Part shown: positions 41,767-51,379 of the stretch, piece by piece
Layout of the letters: every line of letters starts with the position of its first letter
Numbering within the stretch: position 1 is the stretch's first letter
From: Roseospira visakhapatnamensis
Lineage (GTDB): Bacteria; Pseudomonadota; Alphaproteobacteria; Rhodospirillales; Rhodospirillaceae
Assembly: GCF_014197915.1 (NCBI RefSeq)
Contig: NZ_JACIGK010000011.1
Span: forward strand, 87,503 to 151,502
DNA length: 64,000 nt
Direction of reading: 5' to 3'
Translations under genes and position numbers: made by a program
Notes under the pieces: generated by a model
What the model was told of the DNA's origin: nothing
The model's database searches: none
The model's input: only the letters and a program-made list of their open reading frames with translations

Positions 41767-42990
41767 TCAGGCGCGACGGGCGCCCCCCACCACGCCCGTC
41801 TCGAACAGCCGCGAGACCTGGTGATCGTCCAGGCCCAAGACGTCACTGAGGATTTCCTCGGTATGCTCTCCCAGGGTCGCGGCCCGGCTTGGCGGCTCGC
41901 GCTCGAAGGCGCCAAAGTCCAGGGGCGTCCCCGGCACCAGATAGGATCCGATCCCCGGCTGCTCCAGGGTTTCGAACATGGGGTGATCCGTCGACAGGTC
42001 GGGCTCCTGGGCCACCGCCTCGGCGAAGCTGCGGAACACCGACCAGGTGACGCCGTTAGGATCGAACACCGCGGCGATCTCCGCCACCGTGCGGGCCGCG
42101 AACCAGGGCACCAGGATCTCGGTGATGGCGTGCCGATGGATGAAGCGCTCGCCCTCCTTGCGCAGGTCCACGCCCAGGCGTTCGCCCAGGGCCGTGAAGG
42201 TGTCGGTCAGACCGGTGGCCTTGCCCAGGCCGCGCCACTGGCGGTCGGTGAGCGCCACCACCATCACCCGCTGGCCGTCGCCGGTATGGAAGTCCTGGCC
42301 ATAGGCGCCGTAGAGCGCGTTGCCCACCTTGGGCCGGTCCACGCCGTTGACCATCACCTCGCCCAGGATGCCCAGGTTGCCCAGCATGGCCAACGCCACG
42401 TCCTTCAGCGCCAGTTCGACCAACTGGCCCTCTCCGGTGGCGCGGCGATGGCGCTCGGCCGCCAGCAGGCCGACGGCGGCCTTCTGGCCGGTGATGCAGT
42501 CCCAGGCCGGCAGCACATGGGCGATCGGCTCCGACGAGCCCTCCGGCCCGGTGGCGTGAGGAAAGCCCACCCCCGGGTTGACCGTGTAGTCCACCGCCGG
42601 GCCGCCGTCCCGGCTGCCGAGGATGGAGATCATGATCAGGTCCTCGCGGTGCTGCCGCAAGGAATCGTAGTCCATCCAGCCGCGCACCCGAAGGTTGGTC
42701 AGGAAGATCCCGGCGTCGGGACCCGGCGCGCAGATCAGGTTGGTGACCAGTTCGCGCCCCTGCTCGCTGGCCAGGTCAACGGCGAACGACCGCTTCCCCT
42801 TGTTGAGGCCGGCCCAGAACAGACTGCGGTTGTCGGCCGTGACCGGCCACCGATAATGGTCCAGCCCACCCTGGAGCCGGTCGAAGCGGATCACATCCGC
42901 CCCCATCTGCGCCAGGGTCATCCCGGCCAGCGGCGCGGCGACGAACGACGTCCCCTCGACCACCCTCATGCCTTGCAAAAGCTTCGCCAC
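41767..42990 (-). CDS. mct: Mesaconyl-CoA C1:C4 isomerase (CaiB/BaiF CoA-transferase family)
   Basis: This 407-residue family III CoA-transferase-like enzyme moves CoA within mesaconyl-CoA from C1 to C4. The catalytic aspartate is likely D164 in [31 protein letters not shown] and VTWSVFRSF are stretches I associate with the Mct (2-methylfumaryl-CoA isomerase) branch. The start is GTG at 42990, with AAGGAG 5 nt upstream. It lies 55 bp downstream of the hydratase gene on the same strand, which is the strongest support for the substrate. Other CaiB-type substrates remain possible. Confidence 0.8.
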   Translation of the reverse strand: MAKLLQGMRVVEGTSFVAAPLAGMTLAQMGADVIRFDRLQGGLDHYRWPVTADNRSLFWAGLNKGKRSFAVDLASEQGRELVTNLICAPGPDAGIFLTNLRVRGWMDYDSLRQHREDLIMISILGSRDGGPAVDYTVNPGVGFPHATGPEGSSEPIAHVLPAWDCITGQKAAVGLLAAERHRRATGEGQLVELALKDVALAMLGNLGILGEVMVNGVDRPKVGNALYGAYGQDFHTGDGQRVMVVALTDRQWRGLGKATGLTDTFTALGERLGVDLRKEGERFIHRHAITEILVPWFAARTVAEIAAVFDPNGVTWSVFRSFAEAVAQEPDLSTDHPMFETLEQPGIGSYLVPGTPLDFGAFEREPPSRAATLGEHTEEILSDVLGLDDHQVSRLFETGVVGGARRA

Positions 42991-43045
42991 GGGCTCTCCT
43001 TTCCGATCCGATCCGATACCGTCCCACCGACCCGGCCTGTCCGGA

Positions 43046-43900
43046 TCACGTCGCGGTCCACTGCACGGTGGCCTTCATGCAGACATGGCCGTCGCCGTTG
43101 ACGGTGGCCAGATCGTGGCCCCCATCGTCGCGAACGACCCCCTGCATCGAGACCGTATCGAAATCGAACAGGGGGTGCACTCCCCTGAACGAGTAGGCCG
43201 CGACCTCCCCCGATGGGGCGTGGCGGCGGGCCGATCCCAGCAGCACCATGGCCTGCAACGGCCCGTGCACGACCAGACCGGGATACTTCTCGACCTCCAT
43301 CGCATACGGCCTGTCGTAATGGATGCGGTGCCCGTTGAAGGTCAGCGCGGAGTAGCGGAACAGCAGCACCGGATCGACGTCCAGCGGGTCCGACCAGGCC
43401 GGATCGGACGGCGCGGCCTGCCCGGGCGGCGGCACGAAGCGGTCGGGCATGGCGATGTAGACGATGTCCTGCTCCTCCTCCACCGCCGGGCCGCGCGGCG
43501 TGGCGATGGTGTGATGCAGGGTGACGAAAACCATGGACCCCGCCTTGCCGGCCTTTTCCGTCACGTCGCGAATCTCGGTGACGCGGGTGATGTCGTCGCC
43601 GACGCGGGGCGGATCGCCGACGAAGCGCAACCGTCCGCCGGCCCACATGCGCCGTTCCAGGGGCACCGGCGGCAGGAAGCCGCCACGCTTGGGATGGCCG
43701 TCGGGTCCCACCTGGGACATGGGCGCATCGGGCAGGAAGAACAGCCAGTGCCACAGGGGTGGCAGCGGGTCCCCGTCCCTCGGGGCCACGACCGCGTCGT
43801 CAAGCGTCGCGAACAGCGTCTTGACGGGCACCGCCGTGACGCGGTCCGTGAGGGTTTGCGTGCGGCCGATCCAGTCGGCGAAGGTGCTGTCGGTCCCCAT
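43046..43900 (-). CDS. meh: Mesaconyl-C4-CoA hydratase (HTD2/MaoC-like)
   Basis: This 284-residue double hot-dog protein hydrates mesaconyl-C4-CoA to citramalyl-CoA. The hydratase motif is [19 protein letters not shown] near residue 190. The N-terminal half reads [23 protein letters not shown], typical of the HTD2/FAS1B branch. GGGGAGA lies about 9 nt upstream of the ATG at 43900. The partner mct follows. The pair converts mesaconyl-C1-CoA to citramalyl-CoA, which a lyase would split to acetyl-CoA and pyruvate. The lyase is not in the window. Confidence 0.82.
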   Translation of the reverse strand: MGTDSTFADWIGRTQTLTDRVTAVPVKTLFATLDDAVVAPRDGDPLPPLWHWLFFLPDAPMSQVGPDGHPKRGGFLPPVPLERRMWAGGRLRFVGDPPRVGDDITRVTEIRDVTEKAGKAGSMVFVTLHHTIATPRGPAVEEEQDIVYIAMPDRFVPPPGQAAPSDPAWSDPLDVDPVLLFRYSALTFNGHRIHYDRPYAMEVEKYPGLVVHGPLQAMVLLGSARRHAPSGEVAAYSFRGVHPLFDFDTVSMQGVVRDDGGHDLATVNGDGHVCMKATVQWTAT

Positions 43901-44233
43901 GTGCGGTGGTCTCCCCTGTCCACGCGATGTAGAGCCGACCCTGGGTGGCGGCTCCGAACTCTTGAGTGGGCATGCCCGGCCATCATGTCAACGGGTGGTG
44001 GCATCATCCCCGCGGACGGCGCCTCCCGTGTCATCGCCGACGCCCGGCATCACGGGTCGCGGACCTTTTCATGTCGCAGGCGCGGCATGACCCTTCCCAG
44101 GCGTCGTCCGGCCCTTTATATGAACCCGGATGTGGTCCGCACCGGCCCCCACGGCGCTCCCGGCCGGATCGCGCGCCCCATCTCGACCCGACAGCCCGCC
44201 CGGGCGGCTGTATCCACGGAAGGAACCGGACCC
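43901..44233. other. divergent region between meh and the DAHP synthase gene
   Basis: This 333-bp gap should hold two divergent promoters. An A/T-rich patch TTTATATGA near 44113-44121 is a possible -10 for the DAHP synthase gene. No coding signal and no clear attenuator were found. Confidence 0.4.
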
Positions 44234-45628
44234 ATGGCAGGCACCTGGACTCCCGACAGTTGGCGCGCCATGCCCATTTGTCAGGTGCCCGACTATCCGG
44301 ACGCCGCGCGCGTCGCGGCGGTGGAGGCCGACCTTGGCGCGCTGCCGCCGCTGGTGTTCGCCGGCGAGGCGCGCCGCCTGAAGGCGGCGCTGGCCGAGGT
44401 CGCGCAGGGCAAGGCGTTCCTGCTGCAAGGCGGCGACTGCGCCGAGAGCTTCGCCGAGTTCACCGCCAACAACATCCGCGACACCTTCCGGGTGCTGCTG
44501 CAGATGGCCGTGATCCTGACCTTCGGCGCCGCCTGCCCGGTGGTCAAGGTGGGCCGGATCGCCGGCCAGTTCGCCAAGCCGCGCTCGGCGTCCATGGAAA
44601 CTATCGACAGCGTGAGCCTGCCCGCCTATCGGGGCGACATGGTCAACGGCATGGAGTTCGATCCGGCCGTGCGCACCCCCGACCCGGACCGCCTGCTGCG
44701 CGTCTACCACCAGTCGGCGGCGACCCTGAACCTGCTGCGCGCCTTCGCCCAGGGCGGCTTCGCCGACCTGTTCCAGATGCACCGCTGGACCCTGGACTTC
44801 GTGCGCGGCAGCCCGGCCGGCAACGCCTACGAGGACACCGCCAACCGCATCACCGAGGCGTTGCGCTTCATGGAAGCCTGCGGCATCACGGGCGACTCGG
44901 TGCCGCAGATGCGCGAAACCGAGTTCTACACGGCCCACGAGGCGCTGCTTCTGAACTACGAACAGGCGCTGACCCGCGAGGACTCCTTGCATCCCGGCGA
45001 GTTCTTCTCCTGCTCGGCGCATATGCTGTGGATCGGCGACCGCACCCGCCAGCTGGACGGCGCCCATGTCGAGTACATGCGCGGCGTGGCCAACCCCATC
45101 GGCCTGAAGGCCGGTCCGTCCATGACCGAAGACGCGCTGCTGCGCCTCATCGACGTCCTGGATCCGCACAACGAGCCCGGCCGCCTGACCGTCATCGCCC
45201 GCATGGGCGCCGACGCGGCGGCCAGCAAGGTGGCGCCACTGGTGCGCGCCACCAAGCGCGAGGGACGGCAGGTGGTCTGGGCTTGCGACCCCATGCACGG
45301 CAACACGGTGAAGACCGCCAGTGGCTACAAGACCCGCTCGGTGGACCGCATCCTGAGCGAGGTGCGCGCGTTCTTCGACGTCCACCAGGCCGAGGGCACC
45401 CACGCCGGCGGCGTGCATTTCGAAATGACCGGCCGCGACGTCACCGAGTGCATCGGCGGCGCCCACAAGATCACCGAGGCCCGTCTGGGGGACCACTATC
45501 ACACCCACTGCGACCCGCGCCTGAACGCCAACCAGTCCCTGGACCTGGCGTTCCTGATCGCCGAGGGATTGAAGCAGACACGCCCCACCGGCCAGCTGGC
45601 TCCGCCCGGGCTGGCCGCCGCCTCCTGA
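44234..45628 (+). CDS. Class II 3-deoxy-7-phosphoheptulonate (DAHP) synthase
   Basis: This enzyme condenses phosphoenolpyruvate and erythrose-4-phosphate, the first step of aromatic amino acid synthesis. The 464-residue length and sequence place it in the class II (plant-like) family. Metal and substrate residues lie in [38 protein letters not shown] and [19 protein letters not shown]. The ATG at 44234 follows GGAAGGAACCGG; the long upstream open frame is antisense to meh. A hairpin encloses the stop codon. Confidence 0.95.
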   Translation: MAGTWTPDSWRAMPICQVPDYPDAARVAAVEADLGALPPLVFAGEARRLKAALAEVAQGKAFLLQGGDCAESFAEFTANNIRDTFRVLLQMAVILTFGAACPVVKVGRIAGQFAKPRSASMETIDSVSLPAYRGDMVNGMEFDPAVRTPDPDRLLRVYHQSAATLNLLRAFAQGGFADLFQMHRWTLDFVRGSPAGNAYEDTANRITEALRFMEACGITGDSVPQMRETEFYTAHEALLLNYEQALTREDSLHPGEFFSCSAHMLWIGDRTRQLDGAHVEYMRGVANPIGLKAGPSMTEDALLRLIDVLDPHNEPGRLTVIARMGADAAASKVAPLVRATKREGRQVVWACDPMHGNTVKTASGYKTRSVDRILSEVRAFFDVHQAEGTHAGGVHFEMTGRDVTECIGGAHKITEARLGDHYHTHCDPRLNANQSLDLAFLIAEGLKQTRPTGQLAPPGLAAAS

Positions 45629-45640
45629 GCGGGAGGCGGC
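45617..45640 (+). terminator. hairpin containing the DAHP synthase stop codon
   Basis: GCCGCCTCC (45617-45625) pairs with GGAGGCGGC (45632-45640). The TGA stop (45626-45628) is in the loop. No T tract follows. Confidence 0.5.
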
Positions 45641-45708
45641 CCGGTCGGGTCCCACGCGGGGACGTCCCCAGTCCCCGCCCGCGCAATGCGCAGGTCACCG
45701 GAGACATC

Positions 45709-46914
45709 ATGGAAAGCACCTCGTCCGATGGCGGCGCCGCCGGGCTTGGCATCTGGCCCCCCGCCGATCAGGTCCAGCGATGGACGGACACCTATTTCGT
45801 CCGCACCCGGACCATCGTGGGGCGGTTCGGCGACCGCGACGTCACCTATGCCGTGTTCATGCGCCGCCCGGTGATCTACGCCGCCCGCCTGGCGGTGGGC
45901 TGGCTGCGCGCCATGGCCGAGGCCCGCAGCTTCACGGTGACCGTCAAGGAACTGTACCACGAAGGCCAGTGGGTGGGCGCCGGCGAGCCAATGATGCTCC
46001 TCACCGGCTCCATGGCCGGCCTGGTGGACCTGGAAACCCTATTCCTGCAGAAGCTGGGGGCCTGCGGAGTGGCGGCCTACAACGCCTTCACCATGAGCGC
46101 CGAATTGCCCGCCGTCGCCTTCCTGGCCATGGACGCGCGCCACTGCGCCGGCACCGAGATGGCCGAGTTGATGGCCTACGCGGCCTCGGTGGGCTCGGCG
46201 CGGGCGCAGCGCAAGGTCGGCGCCAAGGGGTTCATCGGCAATGCCACCGATGCCACAGCCCATTACTTCGGTCAGCCGGCGGGCCTGGGCACCATGCCCC
46301 ACGGGCTGATCGGTTATGCCGGCTCCACGCTCCGCGCGGCCGAAATGTTCCACGAGACCTTCCCGACCACCCCGTTGACGGTGCTTGTGGACTACTTCGG
46401 CCAGGAGATCAGCGACGCCCTGGCGGTCTGCCATCGCTTTCCGGATCTGGCGGCGCAGGGACGCCTGAGCGTCCGCCTGGACACCCATGGCGGCCGCTTC
46501 ATCGAGGGCCTGGACACCCAGACGGCCTACGCGGTGCTGGAGCGCCACTGTCCGGAGTCCATTCGCGGGTACCGGTCGGAGACGGAGTTGCGCTACCTGA
46601 TCGGCACCGGGGTCTCGGCCGCCGCCGTGTGGTACGCCCGCGAATGCCTGGATCAGGCCGGGTTCCCGAAAACCCGCATCGTCGCCTCGTCGGGGTTCGG
46701 ACCGGCCAAGTGCCGGGTGATGGCCTATGCCCGTGCCCCCATCGACGTCATCGGCACCGGGAGTTTCCTGCCGGACAACTGGAACGAGACCTACGCCACC
46801 GCCGACATCATCGCCTACGACGGCGACCCCCAGGTCAAGGTGGGACGCGAGTTCCTGCTCCGCCGCCGCATCGATGCCACCGACCAGACCGGAGCCGGCC
46901 AGCCGGCGTCGTGA
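45709..46914 (+). CDS. pncB: Nicotinate phosphoribosyltransferase family protein
   Basis: This 401-residue protein would make nicotinate mononucleotide from nicotinate and PRPP in the NAD salvage pathway. Family stretches include DTYFVRTRTIVGRFG, RHCAGTEMAELMAYA, GTMPHGLIGYAG (with the histidine that is phosphorylated in this family) and RLDTHGGRFIEGLD. The end has VIGTGSFLPDN and YDGDPQVKVGR. GGAG lies 7 nt before the ATG at 45709. The family includes quinolinate and nicotinamide enzymes, so the substrate is likely but not certain. Confidence 0.85.
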   Translation: MESTSSDGGAAGLGIWPPADQVQRWTDTYFVRTRTIVGRFGDRDVTYAVFMRRPVIYAARLAVGWLRAMAEARSFTVTVKELYHEGQWVGAGEPMMLLTGSMAGLVDLETLFLQKLGACGVAAYNAFTMSAELPAVAFLAMDARHCAGTEMAELMAYAASVGSARAQRKVGAKGFIGNATDATAHYFGQPAGLGTMPHGLIGYAGSTLRAAEMFHETFPTTPLTVLVDYFGQEISDALAVCHRFPDLAAQGRLSVRLDTHGGRFIEGLDTQTAYAVLERHCPESIRGYRSETELRYLIGTGVSAAAVWYARECLDQAGFPKTRIVASSGFGPAKCRVMAYARAPIDVIGTGSFLPDNWNETYATADIIAYDGDPQVKVGREFLLRRRIDATDQTGAGQPAS

Positions 46915-46935
46915 CCCTCAAGCCCCCGGGTCCCA

Positions 46936-46967
46936 GGCCCCGGCCGGGGAACGCGCGGGCCGGGGCC
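46936..46967. terminator. bidirectional terminator between convergent pncB and mlaC
   Basis: GGCCCCGGCC (46936-46945) and GGCCGGGGCC (46958-46967) form a perfect 10-bp stem with a 12-nt loop, in the 68-bp gap between two converging genes. Confidence 0.6.
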
Positions 46968-46982
46968 GAGGGGGGGGAGGTA

Positions 46983-47726
46983 TCAGGGCTCCGGACGCGC
47001 GGCGGTGTCCTCGGCCAGCAGGCGATCGGTGAGGGTCTGAAGGGCCTCGGCCAGGCCGGCCAGGCCATCCCGCTTGCCGATGGCCGCCCATTCCGAGCGG
47101 CGCAAGGCGACCTCGCTGATCGAGCCGTTCATCAGCACGTCCACCACGCGGGGCGCCGCGTCGGCGGCCCCGGCCACCACGTAGGACAAGGTCACGTCGT
47201 CGCCCTTGGGACGCACGATGCGCGTGTTGACCAGCAGCGCCTCGCCCGGCCCCGGCGCGGTGCCATCGATCACGAACGTCTCGCCCGCGTGGCCGTCGAA
47301 GCGATCGGCGTGCACGGCCACGGAATAGCGGGCGAAAGCCTCGACCATGGACGCGCGCGCGGCCTCGTCGGCCTCGCGCCATGTGCGTCCGGCCGCCGCC
47401 CGCGCCATGCGCGTGAAGTCGAAGGTCTCCCGCACCGGGGCGTCGAGCACCCGCGCCCGCTCCTGAACGCCCAGATCCTTGGCCCGCCGCATCACGTCCA
47501 GCAGCACCGCCTGATAGCGCTCCACCAGTCCGGCGGCGGCCGTCGCGTCGGGACTGGCTGCGGCGGACCCGGACACGCCGATCATCAGGGCCGCCAGCAG
47601 GGCCAGCCCCGGCAGCAAGGGTACCCGCGCCGCCACCCGGCGCGCGCGCCAAGACCACGGCGCCACGCCGACGGACCGGTCCGCCCCGGCAAACGGTGTC
47701 CGGAGCGAAAGGAAGGTAGAAACCAT
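46983..47726 (-). CDS. mlaC: MlaC/Ttg2D-type phospholipid-binding protein
   Basis: This 247-residue protein should shuttle phospholipids between MlaA at the outer membrane and the MlaFEDB transporter in the inner membrane. It has an N-terminal signal with a hydrophobic stretch (VPLLPGLALLAALMIGVSG). The family core includes ERYQAVLLDVMRRAKDLG, DFTRMARAAAGRTWREA and a VLMNGSISEVALRRSEW segment. The start at 47726 is chosen for AAGGGAG upstream; a longer frame adds 80 residues of no similarity. It is divergent to mlaA, with 718 bp between them. Confidence 0.85.
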   Translation of the reverse strand: MVSTFLSLRTPFAGADRSVGVAPWSWRARRVAARVPLLPGLALLAALMIGVSGSAAASPDATAAAGLVERYQAVLLDVMRRAKDLGVQERARVLDAPVRETFDFTRMARAAAGRTWREADEAARASMVEAFARYSVAVHADRFDGHAGETFVIDGTAPGPGEALLVNTRIVRPKGDDVTLSYVVAGAADAAPRVVDVLMNGSISEVALRRSEWAAIGKRDGLAGLAEALQTLTDRLLAEDTAARPEP

Positions 47727-48444
47727 GGAGCGGGACTCCCTTGTGTCTGTCCTGGCATCGAAGGGGGGATGACGGTGGGGCGGCCGGACGCGGACCAGGT
47801 CGACGATGGTGGGCGGCCCGTGGCGGATGGCGGGCGCCGCCCTGCCCCCCGGGATGACGGCCCGTGGCGTCAGTGTGGCGAGGCGCCATGGCGGAAATGG
47901 GGCGTGGCCCGTCCGCCGCCACCCGGCCGGTGGATCCGGACCCAAGCCCGGACGGCTGTTGCGCATGCGACACAGCCCAGGTCAATTACGCCACGATCCC
48001 GGATCCTGGGCGCGGCAGACTTACCCGAAGCACAGCCGTGACGGAAGGGCAGAGACGGCCCCGACCCGTTGAAATCATCCCGACCGGTCCCGCCGATCCC
48101 CTGTGAACGCCAGCAAATCCGGGCTCTCCGCGCCGTCCGGCGGCACCTCGACGGCGCCCGCGTCCGCCGGACACGCCCCACCGCGCGCGGCGCCCCTGGT
48201 CGCCGCCCGGGACCGGCCGTGACCGATTGGGGACTCGCGCATTTCCGACCGAGCCCGTATGATGTGCCCGCCTGGGTGGGTGGCCTGACGCACGACCGAT
48301 CACACGACCGATCGCGCGAGAGGGCCTGGACGTGACACATCCTTGGGTTGCCGAACGACGGCGAGTCGGACGCTCCCATGCGGAACCAACCGGTCACGGC
48401 AGGCAGGAACGGGACGATCAAGACGGGTTGACGGCAGGCAGGAC
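47727..48444. other. divergent intergenic region between mlaC and mlaA
   Basis: This 718-bp stretch has no supported gene. It contains an 11-bp direct repeat at 48291-48313 and a TATGAT -10-like hexamer at 48258-48263. Several overlapping open frames are compositional only. Confidence 0.45.
48291..48313 (+). repeat. 11-bp direct repeat upstream of mlaA
   Basis: CACGACCGATC occurs at 48291-48301 and again at 48303-48313, with a period of 12 bp. It lies about 130 bp upstream of mlaA and about 30 bp downstream of a TATGAT hexamer. Confidence 0.8.
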
Positions 48445-49512
48445 ATGATGAGCGTGAAGACTGGAACTCTGGAGATCCTCTCGCGGGGCGCGGTGCTGGC
48501 CCTCGCCGGCGTGATGCTGGCGGCATGCGCCACCTCCGACAACGGCGCCTCGACCGCCGCGGGCGACGGCGGGACCGCGGGCTCCGCCCCGCAACTGGCC
48601 TCGACCACGACGCCGGCGCCGGACATCGACGATCCCGACGCCATGGCCGGCGGTCTGGTGAGCGACCCGTTCGAGGACTGGAACCGTTTCGTGTTCGACC
48701 TGAACACGCTGATCTACACCCTCATGCAGCCGATCATCGCGCCCTACGGCGTCCTGCCCGACGAACGCAAGCGGAACGTGGACAACTTCGTCCACAACCT
48801 GTCCACCCCGGTGATCCTGGTGAACGACCTGCTGCAGGGCGAGACGGAGCGCGCCTGGGTGACCACCCAGCGCTTCGTGGTCAACACCGCCGGCGGTCTC
48901 GGCTTCTTCGATCCGGCGACGGACATGGGCCTGCCCAAGCACTCGGAGGACTTCGGCCAGACCCTGGGGGTCTGGGGCGTGGGCGACGGCCCCTATATGG
49001 TGTACCCGATCATCGGCCCGAGCAATCCGCGCGACGGCATCGGCCGCGTGGTGGACATGGCCACCGATCCCTTGTTCTGGCTGTCCGGTTCGACGGCGGA
49101 GGCGCTGTCCGGCGCCAAGACCTACACCACCGTTTCGGCCCAGGTCGGCAGCAACGTGCCGCGCATGGAGGAACTGCGGAGCAATTCGCTGGACTTCTAT
49201 GCCGCCGTGCGCAGCCTGTATACCCAGTCGCGGCGCGCCGCCATCGCCAACCAGGAAGGCGGCCCCACCGTGGGCGTGATGGCGCCGCCCGGCACGCTGT
49301 TCGATCCGGACGCCGAGGACGCGGATGCCGGGGGCGCGGGCAGCGACGCGCCCGCCATCACCGACCTGCCCCGGAGTGGCCCCGACGGCGCGCCGATCGC
49401 CGTCGCGCCGGCCGAAACCGCCGATGTCGAGGCGGCCCAGGGAGATGACACGAGCCTCGGCCCGCAGGCCCTGCGCATCCAGGTTCGCGCCAACACGAAC
49501 GCGGTGGACTAG
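48445..49512 (+). CDS. mlaA: MlaA/VacJ-family outer-membrane lipoprotein
   Basis: This lipoprotein of 355 residues removes misplaced phospholipids from the outer leaflet. The lipobox is LAGVMLAACATS. The family core is DPFEDWNRFVFDLNTLIY, DERKRNVDNFVHNLSTPVIL, GGLGFFDPATDMGLPKHSEDFGQTLGVWG and GPYMVYPIIGPSNPRDG. The C-terminal 90 residues are acidic and Pro/Ala-rich, longer than in typical MlaA. ATG at 48445 or the next codon 48448 is the start, preceded by GGCAGGC. Together with mlaC it points to a working Mla system whose transporter genes are elsewhere. Confidence 0.92.
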   Translation: MMSVKTGTLEILSRGAVLALAGVMLAACATSDNGASTAAGDGGTAGSAPQLASTTTPAPDIDDPDAMAGGLVSDPFEDWNRFVFDLNTLIYTLMQPIIAPYGVLPDERKRNVDNFVHNLSTPVILVNDLLQGETERAWVTTQRFVVNTAGGLGFFDPATDMGLPKHSEDFGQTLGVWGVGDGPYMVYPIIGPSNPRDGIGRVVDMATDPLFWLSGSTAEALSGAKTYTTVSAQVGSNVPRMEELRSNSLDFYAAVRSLYTQSRRAAIANQEGGPTVGVMAPPGTLFDPDAEDADAGGAGSDAPAITDLPRSGPDGAPIAVAPAETADVEAAQGDDTSLGPQALRIQVRANTNAVD

Positions 49513-49685
49513 CCGCGCGCGACCCGACCTCCGGGGTTCTTCGACCACCTCGGGGCCGACGGTCGCCTGCCCGCGCCGACGATCTTCCCTCCCGCCGGGG
49601 GGACGCGACCTGTCTGGCGCGTCCGGCCGAACCAACGGCGACCCCCGCGTCGGGGGACGTCGCTCCCCCATGACCCCACGCCACC

Positions 49686-50480
49686 ATGGATTTCACCGAA
49701 GAGCAGATCCGGCGCTACGCCCGCCATATCGTCCTGCCCGAGGTGGGCGGCGAGGGTCAGGCGCGCCTGCTCCAGGCCCGCGTGCTGGTGATCGGCGCCG
49801 GCGGCCTGGGATCGCCCTTGATCCTCTATCTGGCCGCCGCCGGCGTGGGCACCCTGGGCGTGGTGGACGACGACACCGTCGAACTGTCCAACCTGCAACG
49901 CCAGGTGTTGCACGGCGGTGACACCCTGGACCTGCACAAAGTGGACAGCGCAACCCGCGCCGTCGCCCGCCTCAATCCCGACGTGCGCGTGGTGCCGCAT
50001 CGCCTGCGCCTCGACGCGACCACCATCCTGCCGCTGCTGGCGGACTACGACATCGTCTGTGACGGCAGCGACAACTTCGCCACCCGCTTCCTGGTCAACG
50101 ACGCCTGCCACTTCGCGGGCAAGACCCTGGTGTCGGCCGCCGTGCTGCGCTTCGACGGACAGCTCTCGGTCTACAAGACCCACGCGGGGGGGCCGTGCTA
50201 TCGATGCGTGTTCCCGGAGCCGCCACCCGCGGAGGACGAACCCACCTGCGGCGACGCCGGCATCCTGGGGGCGGTGGCCGGCGTCATGGGCACCTTGCAG
50301 GCCACCGAGACCCTCAAGGAAATCCTGGGCATCGGCGCGTCGCTGGCCGGCCGCCTGCTGATCCATGACGCCAGGGCCATGGCCTTCCGCACGGTCACCG
50401 TCCGCCCCGCGTCCACCTGCCCGCTGTGCGGCCCCGCCCCGGTCATCACCGACCTGTCGGAGCATCGGCCCTCGCCGTGA
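49686..50480 (+). CDS. moeB: Molybdopterin-synthase adenylyltransferase-like (MoeB/ThiF/HesA family)
   Basis: This 264-residue E1-like enzyme adenylates the C-terminal glycine of a ubiquitin-fold carrier such as MoaD or ThiS. The ATP-binding motif is GAGGLGSPLILYLAAAGVG, followed by VELSNLQRQVLH. Zinc-binding pairs CYRC and CPLC are present. GDAGILGAVAGVMGTLQA is a family hallmark. There is no rhodanese domain. Its neighbour thiD hints at a role in thiamine sulfur transfer, but MoeB-type proteins often serve both pathways. Confidence 0.88.
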   Translation: MDFTEEQIRRYARHIVLPEVGGEGQARLLQARVLVIGAGGLGSPLILYLAAAGVGTLGVVDDDTVELSNLQRQVLHGGDTLDLHKVDSATRAVARLNPDVRVVPHRLRLDATTILPLLADYDIVCDGSDNFATRFLVNDACHFAGKTLVSAAVLRFDGQLSVYKTHAGGPCYRCVFPEPPPAEDEPTCGDAGILGAVAGVMGTLQATETLKEILGIGASLAGRLLIHDARAMAFRTVTVRPASTCPLCGPAPVITDLSEHRPSP

Positions 50481-50547
50481 GCGGGCCGCGCGGACAGGCC
50501 CCGTCCGGTCCCGGGAACCACACCACCGATAAGGAGATCCCGATCCC

Positions 50548-51375
50548 ATGAATGGACGCGTCCTGATCGTCGCCGGCTCGGACTCCGGCGGCGGCGCCGG
50601 CATTCAGGCGGACATCAAGGCAGTCACGGCCCTGGGCGGCCACGCCGCCACGGCCGTCACCGCCATCACCGCCCAGAACACCCAGGGCGTGTTCGGGGTC
50701 CATCCGATCCCGGTCGACGTCATCGTCCAGCAGATCACCCTGGTGCTGGAGGACATCGGCGCCGATGCTCTCAAGACCGGCATGATGGGCTCCGCCGAGG
50801 TCATCGACGCCGTGGCCCGGACGCTCGCCCGCCACGGCGGCGACACCCCCCTGGTGGTGGATCCGGTGATGGTGGCCAAGGGGGGGCACCCGCTTCTGGA
50901 AGCCCAGGCCGAGACGGCGTTGCGCGAGACCCTGGTGCCGCGCGCCACGCTGCTGACGCCGAACGCGCCCGAGGCCGAGGCGCTGGCCGGCGACCGCATC
51001 GCCGACGAGCACGACCTGGAGCGGGTGGGCCGGCGGCTGCTCGCCATGGGACCCCGGGCGGTGCTGATGAAGGGCGGGCACCTGGACGGCGAGACGGTGG
51101 TGGACCTGCTGATCACGCCCGAGGGCACGCACCACTTCGCGGGACCGCGCCTCCACACCCGGGCCACCCACGGCACCGGCTGCACCCTGGCCTCCGCCAT
51201 CGCCTGCGGCCTGTCCCAGGGGCGCCCGCTGATCGCCGCCGTGACGCGCGCGCGCGCCTACCTGCGCCGGGCCATGGAAACCGCGCCCGGCCTGGGCCAG
51301 GGCCACGGCCCCATGAACCACGGCCATACGGTCGCCCCGTTCGAGGTCGAAGGCGAGGTCGAGGCCGAATCCTGA
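50548..51375 (+). CDS. thiD: Hydroxymethylpyrimidine/phosphomethylpyrimidine kinase
   Basis: ThiD phosphorylates HMP and HMP-phosphate in thiamine biosynthesis. The 275-residue ribokinase-fold protein has VAGSDSGGGAGIQADIKA, KTGMMGSAEVI, DPVMVAKGG, LTPNAPEAEAL and the anion-hole motif THGTGCTLASAIA. Length is normal with a short acidic tail. AAGGAG lies upstream of the ATG at 50548. It follows the moeB-like gene by 67 bp on the same strand. Confidence 0.95.
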   Translation: MNGRVLIVAGSDSGGGAGIQADIKAVTALGGHAATAVTAITAQNTQGVFGVHPIPVDVIVQQITLVLEDIGADALKTGMMGSAEVIDAVARTLARHGGDTPLVVDPVMVAKGGHPLLEAQAETALRETLVPRATLLTPNAPEAEALAGDRIADEHDLERVGRRLLAMGPRAVLMKGGHLDGETVVDLLITPEGTHHFAGPRLHTRATHGTGCTLASAIACGLSQGRPLIAAVTRARAYLRRAMETAPGLGQGHGPMNHGHTVAPFEVEGEVEAES

Positions 51376-51379
51376 CCGC

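Noticed and set aside
42968..44233. long plus-strand 5' extension of the DAHP synthase frame
   Set aside because: It is antisense to meh. The enzyme family starts at 44234, where a ribosome-binding site is present.
47727..47966. 80-residue N-terminal extension of MlaC
   Set aside because: The extension has no similarity and would bury the signal peptide. The start at 47726 has a good ribosome-binding site.
48069..48335. 88-codon frame between mlaC and mlaA
   Set aside because: Arg/Pro-rich composition, no ribosome-binding site and no known family.
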